A DNA stretch of 64,000 bases, from contig OX578277.1 in NCBI GenBank assembly GCA_951217055.1, forward strand, positions 10,051,389 through 10,115,388, given 5' to 3'. A model generated the notes under the pieces. The model was not told the DNA's origin. It searched no databases and was given only the letters and a program-made list of their open reading frames with translations. This document shows, in pieces, positions 57,929-64,000 of this stretch; positions within the stretch are counted from its first letter, which is position 1; the number at the start of each line of letters is the position of its first letter. Source of the DNA: Gerris lacustris (taxonomy: Eukaryota; Arthropoda; Insecta; Hemiptera; Gerridae). The position numbers were made by a program, and so were the translations under genes.

Positions 57929-58880
57929 GATGTACTTAGAGAATTTGGTGAATATTTGAAGAAGCCTTGTTTTCAATAGTATTGTTAGAAAAGCAAGCAT
58001 TCTCACGTGCCTTCTAGGAACAAGGCCGTTTCTACAAATAGGCAAGACTAGACGCCTGCCTAGGGTGGAAACATTTTAGGGGCGGCAAAAGGGTGGGGGA
58101 AAAAATAAATGTTTAATCAAAAAACGAAAAAATTAAGCAAATTCGGAGAGCATAAAAATAAATAGGGTAGGTGGGGGCAAAGGTCCGCACGGGGTAAATG
58201 TCCGCGTTGCTTTAAAAATGGAAGGAAAACTACTTTTTGAATTAGGACTGGCAACACTCATTCCTTATGTTGAGGCTTTGCTCCTGTATGGTTATCTTGA
58301 TTTCATTTGGACTATTGCCAAGAAACATGAGGTTAGTTTATTCTTCAATGTTTCAATCTAACTTTTATAGAATTTTGGCAGTTTATTATAAATCAATATT
58401 CGTACTTTTGATAAAGTTGTTCCAAAATGGTGCTAAAGTAGAAATAGACACTTGTTTTACCTTCATATTATGTAATTACCTTCGATAAGTTACAATATTT
58501 TTATGATTTGATAAAATGAGGCAAAGAGATGCACGCACTAAATGTGGAAAACAATACTAATGTGGACTCTTTTCCCATTTAAAATGTTTAATCCAAAGAT
58601 TAATTTAATTTAGTTACTTTTGGTAAAAGAAGTAGTTTTTATTTTTCCGAGTGTACAAGAGAAAGAAAGATGGTTTGCACCCTTTAACCCTGCAGATCCT
58701 GCATGTAGTGAATAATTAATTAAAAGGGGTCTCTCAATCAGAGGTTTTTTAATTCTATACTTTATATTGTATCTAATATGTTTTCTTTATGTTCTTTTAT
58801 GAATTATTTCACTTTCCTGAATTATTAATTAATTAATAACAAATAGGGTAAAGGTCTGCGGTACGGACATTAAAGCATAT
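57929..58880. other. Non-coding; possible old element
   Basis: GGGGCAAAGGTCCGCACGGG near 58177 and GGGTAAAGGTCTGCGGTACG near 58846 are direct repeats about 670 bp apart. The ORF at 58267-58488 has no domain. Nothing else was recognised. Confidence 0.35.
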
Positions 58881-58881
58881 A

Positions 58882-59631
58882 CAATAGAGTCTCGTTTATC
58901 CGGACCCCGCTAGTCCGGACATCCGTATAATCCGGACGGCCAAAAACTATGTACAAATTGGTACCAGGGCCTGTTAAGATTTATTAATTGTTAAGATAAT
59001 TGGAGTTTCTGCCGTTATTGTCTATTAAGATGTATAAAATTGTTCCTAGTATAGTTTATAGGTGTATATTCAAACAGTCTAACACGAGGAATACCCCGTA
59101 TTTTTGTAAAAAATTAACAGAACATCGATAAATCTGTTTCGGTTCCATAGAAATTTAGGGCGGAAGATATAAAGGTAGTGTACTCCAGGAAGTACAATTA
59201 TATGTGATGGGGAAGGGTTTTAAGAAACATGTAGCATTGGCTCAACGCAGTCCATGAAATTTTGCCAAGCCAACAATGTCTAATGTCTCAACTTTTTGTG
59301 AAATAATTATTGCTCCTCGAATTTCATATCAGAACACAGCCTGTTTCTCAGGAAGTCCCTTCTATACCTGCCACCTGTGTAATAGATTGTCATTTTATTT
59401 TAATTCATTTGATGATATTTGTACTGGTGAAAGAACAGCTCTTAACATAAATAGTGGACCTACGTTGTAAAAGCATGTTTTGGAGACTAATAGAAGTAAT
59501 TCTTACGATAAAAACCTCAATTTTAATAGTTTTACCTTACTAAAGCTTGTTTTACAGACACATTAAAACTGATTCTGTTTAATCCGGACTGGGTCCGGTC
59601 CCGTTAAACCCGGATTAGCGAGACTCTACTG
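58882..59631. mobile_element. pogo/Tigger-type non-autonomous element, copy 2
   Basis: TA flanks both ends (58880-58881 and 59632-59633). The element starts CAATAGAGTCTCGTTTATCC and ends CGAGACTCTACTG. It aligns with the 17350-18128 copy along its whole length. The plus frame at 59276-59470 is a by-product. Confidence 0.8.
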
Positions 59632-59633
59632 TA

Positions 59634-60578
59634 CTGAACAATTACACTATGGGTAGCAAAACACCTAGAGACAGCCCTGTCTAAGAAAACTATTTAATTT
59701 TAATAGTGTGAAATTTATAGAGAAAACTACCATTTAATTGGTAAATTTAGGTCACCATGTAAAAATTGATTTTAGTAAATTCATAATTGACATCAAATAA
59801 AAGAACTCATTGAATGGAATTAAACCACCTATTCTACACATATTTCATACAACCCTCTAACAGGTTGAACAAAGATAAGTGAAATAATATATTTAGTAAT
59901 AATTACTATTTTTAGTCCCTGTAGGAACTGATGTTTTGTCTGTTGGCCTGAGGAATTGCATCGAATTTGAGTAAATTAGGTTTAAAATAGTATTTCTTAG
60001 GAAAATTTGTTTTAAAAATATTTTGTACCAATTAACCTTTGCGCCATGTGTCCTAGAAAATGGTGCTTTTCATCCCCCCCCCTCCAATATTTGTTTAATA
60101 ATTCAACGAAAAATCATAATTTTCCTGTGTCAAAAAACGAATTTTTCATAAGTCGTATATTTTTTGAGAAAAAAATTTAATCCCCTCAATAATCTTAAAA
60201 ATTTTAAGTCTAGACTTTTGTCCAATTTATTTGTTTACTTTATATTTATTTTATTTGAATTATTTAGACATGGGTTTGGAGAAAACGTTTAGTTTAAACC
60301 TAGATTTAATATTCCTTGATATTAAAATTTAAACTGAGTTTAAATCGAAGAATACAACTAAGTTCAACCAATCTAAAAGATTTGTAAATATTAAATATGT
60401 ATAACAATTATCTAAATTTTGTAAGTCTTTGTTTAATATTTAATTTATTTAGTTACAAAATTAAATTTGTTTATTAGTTAACTTACTTGTTGTTTTGTTG
60501 GCAAGATTTGGTTCTAAACTGTCAACACGTACGAAATGTCACCTGTCGGTTTCGGTTGTTTCTTATAAGTTTCTCAGC
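59634..60578. other. Upstream region of the SLC35E1-like gene
   Basis: AT-rich with no recognised element. The promoter and 5' untranslated sequence should lie at its right end (the GC-richer 60495-60578). The open frame continues upstream to 60495 without another ATG. Confidence 0.4.
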
Positions 60579-63208
60579 ATGTCTGATCGTAAACAGACTA
60601 AAGAAGTGCTTACGTTTTTAACATTATGTTTTCTCTGGTATGTTGCGAGTTCCAGTACGAATGTCGTCGGCAAAATGCTCCTCAGCGATTTTCCTTATCC
60701 CATGACGGCGACGATGGTTCAACTTCTATCAATAACTATATACTCGGGTCCGATGTTGAAAGGCTTAGGTGTTCGAAAATTTTTCGACGTTGGGTGGAGT
60801 TATTATTTTAAATTTCTAATACCATTAGCATTAGGTAAATTCGTCGCTTCAGTATTAACTCACGTAAGCATTTGGAAAGTTCCTGTATCATATGTACATA
60901 CTGGTAAGTCAAAAACAAATATAATTTTGCACCATCAAAAAATGTATTTTTACCATATTGACTGATATTTCAATTTTTTTTTTAAATCAAACTCTCAAGG
61001 TTAATTACCCTTTTAGATTGTATTGATAGATTAATATTTTTTCAAACAAAATAGAAATAATACTTTGTTTACTGGTGTGTTATCATATAACATATTTATG
61101 ATAGCATATATTTTTTGTTTATCATAGAAATTAGTTTTCTATTAAATATGTATAATGATCGAGCTTCCTTCTGCTCTACTTACTTCTGCTATAATTTACT
61201 TAATTAAGCAGTAAAGACATGTTCTTCCCCGCTAAAAAAAATCAAAATTGAATCTTCGAGTTTTGTCCTAAGTAAGTACTTTTATAATCACTAATCGGTT
61301 GAAGTAACCTTGACGGTGCCGCAGCCATATCACTGATACTATCAAAGTACCGAACAGTTTGGACTAAAGGTTATTATTACTTCTACACAAGAGATATGAT
61401 CTTCCTTAGTCTAAACAACTGTTTGACAAAGAGACATCATCCCCAATGTAAATTAATGGGTCTCAATCAATTTCTTTATATTATAATTTTATTAAAGGAG
61501 CTCTCTGCCACTGAAATTCGATGCTGCTATGTATAATACCACTAAGGTTACTTCAACCCCCTTTCTAAGCCGATACCGAAGTAATGGTTTTTTTCTGTCC
61601 AAATATATGAGGGGAGTAATTTCTAAAATCTATCTTGTCCAATTCTTTACAACAAAATCCTTTTTCATCGGTAAAATTAATGCCACATTTTTTTTAAAAA
61701 AAAGAGGCCATATTTTCTTAACAATATTAGTCCACAGGCCACCATAAGAAGTGAGTCGCTGATTGATAAAGTTTTCTTACCTTATGGAATCGCTTATTTA
61801 TGCCTTGTCCACCGATGAATTGGGTATATGGCAACTTGGCGCTGGGCCATTTCTTTTTTGTTGACATGCCAAACTTGCCCTTCTGCGGGAACATTGAAAA
61901 GAGATAGATAAAGTTTTGATTTTCACAGGATCGTTTAATTAAATTATTTCAAAAACAGTGGTAAAGGTGGCCACCGATAAGAGTGGGCTGTTGTGGGCCG
62001 TTTGGGATGGCCACCACCCAAAACATATCGCTCTGCGGGGACGTTGAAAAGAAAACGGCCCACTCGTATCGGTGGCCACCTTTACCACTGTTTTTGAAAT
62101 AATTTAATTAAACGATCCTGTGACAATCAAAACTTTATCCATCTCTTTTCAATGTTCCCGCAGAAGGGCAAGTTTGGCATGTCAACAAAAAAGAAATGGC
62201 CCAGCGCCAAGTTGCCATATACCCAATTCATCGGTGGACAAGGCATAAATAAGCGATTCCATAAAGTAAGAAAACTTTATCAATCAGCGACTCACTTCTT
62301 ATGGTGGCCTGTGGACTATATGATTTGAATGCCTTAAAAATTACTATACTGTTGGCATTTGTTTCCAATGCCTCTGTACAGTCTGTCCCAAACGAGAGTT
62401 AGTGCGTTGACAACACGGGAAAAACTAGCAAATGGGGTGGGGAGCCAATGAGAGCTCAAGATTTTCCCGGACAAAAGGCCAGGCCAACTAGGCAACGATA
62501 AATGTCTCTAGTGGAGGGGAGAAGCCCCCTAACCACAGACCTAGTGGCTATATTTTTTCCCTCAGAGAGGTTGGCCAATCTGTGTATCACTCGATATCCC
62601 GTGATGTCAACGCACTAACTCTTGTTTAGGACAGACTGTAGTCTACTAAATTTAAAGACAAGATGGAAGGTGTTTTGTTTGGAGAATGTCTCTCATTGAA
62701 CACTTTTGTGTTCTTAATGCCGTTTGTCCAAACTTTTTGTGTTAATTACTTGCAACTTGCGTATACGAGTAAAGCTATGGACACTCCATTCTTATCTCGG
62801 AGAGTCTCCACCTCAGTCTTTCCTGATCTCGATACCTTGGCATGATCCTCCTAATTTTAATTCTTTTATGTTTTAGTTAAGTCTACAATGCCTCTATTCA
62901 CTGTGATACTTTCAAGGGTAATTCTCGGAGAAAAACAAACGTTTAAAGTAAGTTGTTATTATTATGAAATTAGTTATATTACATTGTTAATACTTTAAAC
63001 AACAAACAAAAATATTATAATGTTTTACTACCTGTATACACAGTCACTAATTATTTTGTTTATTGTCTAGGTGTATTGCTGTTTGTTACCTATAATAATC
63101 GGAGTAGGAATAGCGACCATGACAGAGCTGTCATTTAACGTTTTAGGTCTTATGACATCACTAGCTGCGACTATGCAACTGTCACTACAAAATATATTCT
63201 CTAAGAAG
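60579..63208 (+). CDS. SLC35E1: SLC35E1-like nucleotide-sugar/triose-phosphate translocator family protein, first three coding exons
   Basis: Exons are 60579-60903, 62877-62947 and 63071-63208, all GT/AG, joining in phase to 178 codons; the gene continues beyond the window. Residues 10-33 ([20 protein letters not shown]) form the first membrane segment; [11 protein letters not shown] and [17 protein letters not shown] form the conserved segment between helices 3 and 4, followed by [15 protein letters not shown]. Exon 3 gives [10 protein letters not shown] and [15 protein letters not shown], matching SLC35E1 closely. The human protein has about 410 residues, so less than half is present. It is a ten-helix transporter, presumably of the Golgi/ER; the substrate is not established. 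ATG 60579 was chosen since no earlier ATG is in frame. Confidence 0.93.
61730..62316. repeat. Foldback element with ~260-bp inverted arms, SLC35E1 intron 1
   Basis: The left arm (61730-61990) and right arm (62056-62316) are complementary over ~260 bp with only a few mismatches, around a ~65-bp spacer. The outer ends are GTCCACAGGCCACCATAAGA and its complement, with TA directly on both sides. The arms contain GGCCACCGAT and GCAACTTGGCGCTGGGCC words. There is no protein. High arm identity implies a recent insertion. Confidence 0.88.
62379..62638. mobile_element. TA-flanked MITE in SLC35E1 intron 1
   Basis: TA lies at 62377-62378 and 62639-62640. The inverted ends are CAGTCTGTCC, two variable bases, then AAC(G)AGAGTTAGTGCGTTGAC, ~33 bp. 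The size (260 bp) and TA duplication suggest a Tc1/mariner-type MITE. Confidence 0.75.
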
Positions 63209-64000
63209 GTATGTTACCAAAATGGAGTTTTGGGATTTAAGTTTTAGTAATTTTACACATCTATCTATGTGATCATTGTGTGGAACTTGCTTCACCTCTC
63301 AAGGAATCCTACCCGGATCATTGTTAGGGTTTGGATGTTAATGCCAAGAAGAGCGTCTTAAGTGCTTTATAAACACTAATATCCTAACTTTGTTATTTTT
63401 ATAAATAAATAAAAACAAGTGTTTTCACGATCTACATTGTTTACATTCATTTTTGAAATAATTGCTTCCGAGCTTACCGAAGGTAACGGAAGCTATGAGC
63501 CACACCAATCGGCAGTCTATTTTTTAAATGTAATAATTAGCGTTGGGAACCAATCGATTGAAAACAGTCGACTAAACGGTTGTTTTAAAATATTCATTCA
63601 TTCGGTTGTGGATATCTAGTTTTCATTCGATTGATATCAGTCTATAGTTTGGAGTTGTATTAGTTGTAATTCGAACGTGTATATGTGGACGTGTGTATAA
63701 CGAGATAACGAGTGTCATGCGCCTTCTCACCCCTCCTCCGCTCTGAGCCCTTCACCGTCGTTCCTTTCCCCTACCCAAAACCATAAAACATCCGAATGAA
63801 AAATTCGAATGGATTCAGTCTCAGTCTATATTTTTTCATTCGAATGAAAACGATGTCTGGGACGAGATAACGAGTGTCAAGTGCCTTCTCACTCTCACCC
63901 CCCCCCCCCCCGCAGCTCTGAGGCCTTTACGGCCTCCACTGTACTACTCCTATATAAAAAAAAAAAACATTCGATTGAAACATTCGACTTGCGGGTTCAG
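63209..64000. other. SLC35E1-like intron 3 (open to the right)
   Basis: No further exon is visible. A dispersed-repeat copy lies at 63250-63340 and a LINE hairpin tail at 63465-63495 (GCTTCCGAGCTTACCGAAGG). A diverged tandem pair is at ~63695-63740 and ~63860-63905 (GAGATAACGAGTGTCA..GCCTTCTCAC), about 163 bp apart. ATTCGAATGAAAA-type palindromic words surround it. Confidence 0.5.

Overview
The window looks like nuclear DNA of an animal, most likely an arthropod and probably an insect. It is very AT-rich. Its genes are split by introns with GT/AG borders, and the space between exons is filled by transposons, inverted repeats and satellite arrays. The species cannot be fixed from the sequence alone. 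No bacterial operon, CRISPR array, plasmid or phage module is present.

Genes. (1) A complete five-exon ICMT gene (protein-S-isoprenylcysteine O-methyltransferase) lies on + at 43649-49095. Its exons join in phase to 284 codons plus stop, the length of the human enzyme. (2) The first three coding exons of an SLC35E1-type transporter lie on + at 60579-63208, and the gene runs off the right edge. (3) A three-exon THAP zinc-finger gene lies on + at 12979-15129. It splices in phase to a 124-residue reading frame broken by one TAA in exon 1. (4) A probable coding exon lies on - at 39208-39342, with a possible CpG-containing 5' exon near 43081-43230. That would make this gene divergent from ICMT.

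Mobile DNA, left to right. 1-434: Penelope-type reverse transcriptase on -. 1.4-2.9 kb: MITEs and SINE-like repeats. 3.5-4.5 kb: 102-bp satellite. 5159-7117: a TA-flanked element with long terminal inverted repeats holding a P-element/THAP9-like transposase fragment. 7.5-11.9 kb: LINE-type 3' ends, a SINE with a clean target duplication, AT microsatellites and a nested insertion with a 56-nt palindrome. 13.9-19.4 kb: piggyBac-, Harbinger- and pogo-type elements. 20.7-22.1 kb: 101-bp satellite. 24.6-25.9 kb: second array of the 102-bp satellite. 27-31.4 kb: LINE 3' end, MITEs, a 20/60-bp minisatellite and a tRNA-derived palindrome with 142-bp arms. 33.5-40.5 kb: piggyBac-type MITEs and a foldback. 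44-48.4 kb: inverted 126-bp arrays, a pogo-type MITE and a 149-bp array, all inside ICMT introns. 50-51.3 kb: a Mutator-like element. 52-53 kb: 25-bp minisatellite. 54512-57925: a Harbinger element split by a 5'-truncated RTE LINE. 58.9-59.6 kb: a second pogo-type copy. 61.7-62.6 kb: a foldback and a MITE inside SLC35E1 intron 1.

The four host genes show no sign of working together. The window's main interest is structural: nested insertions that can be dated relative to each other, near-perfect palindromes that would make long double-stranded RNA if transcribed, and satellite arrays inside a working gene. I found no convincing new multi-gene system.
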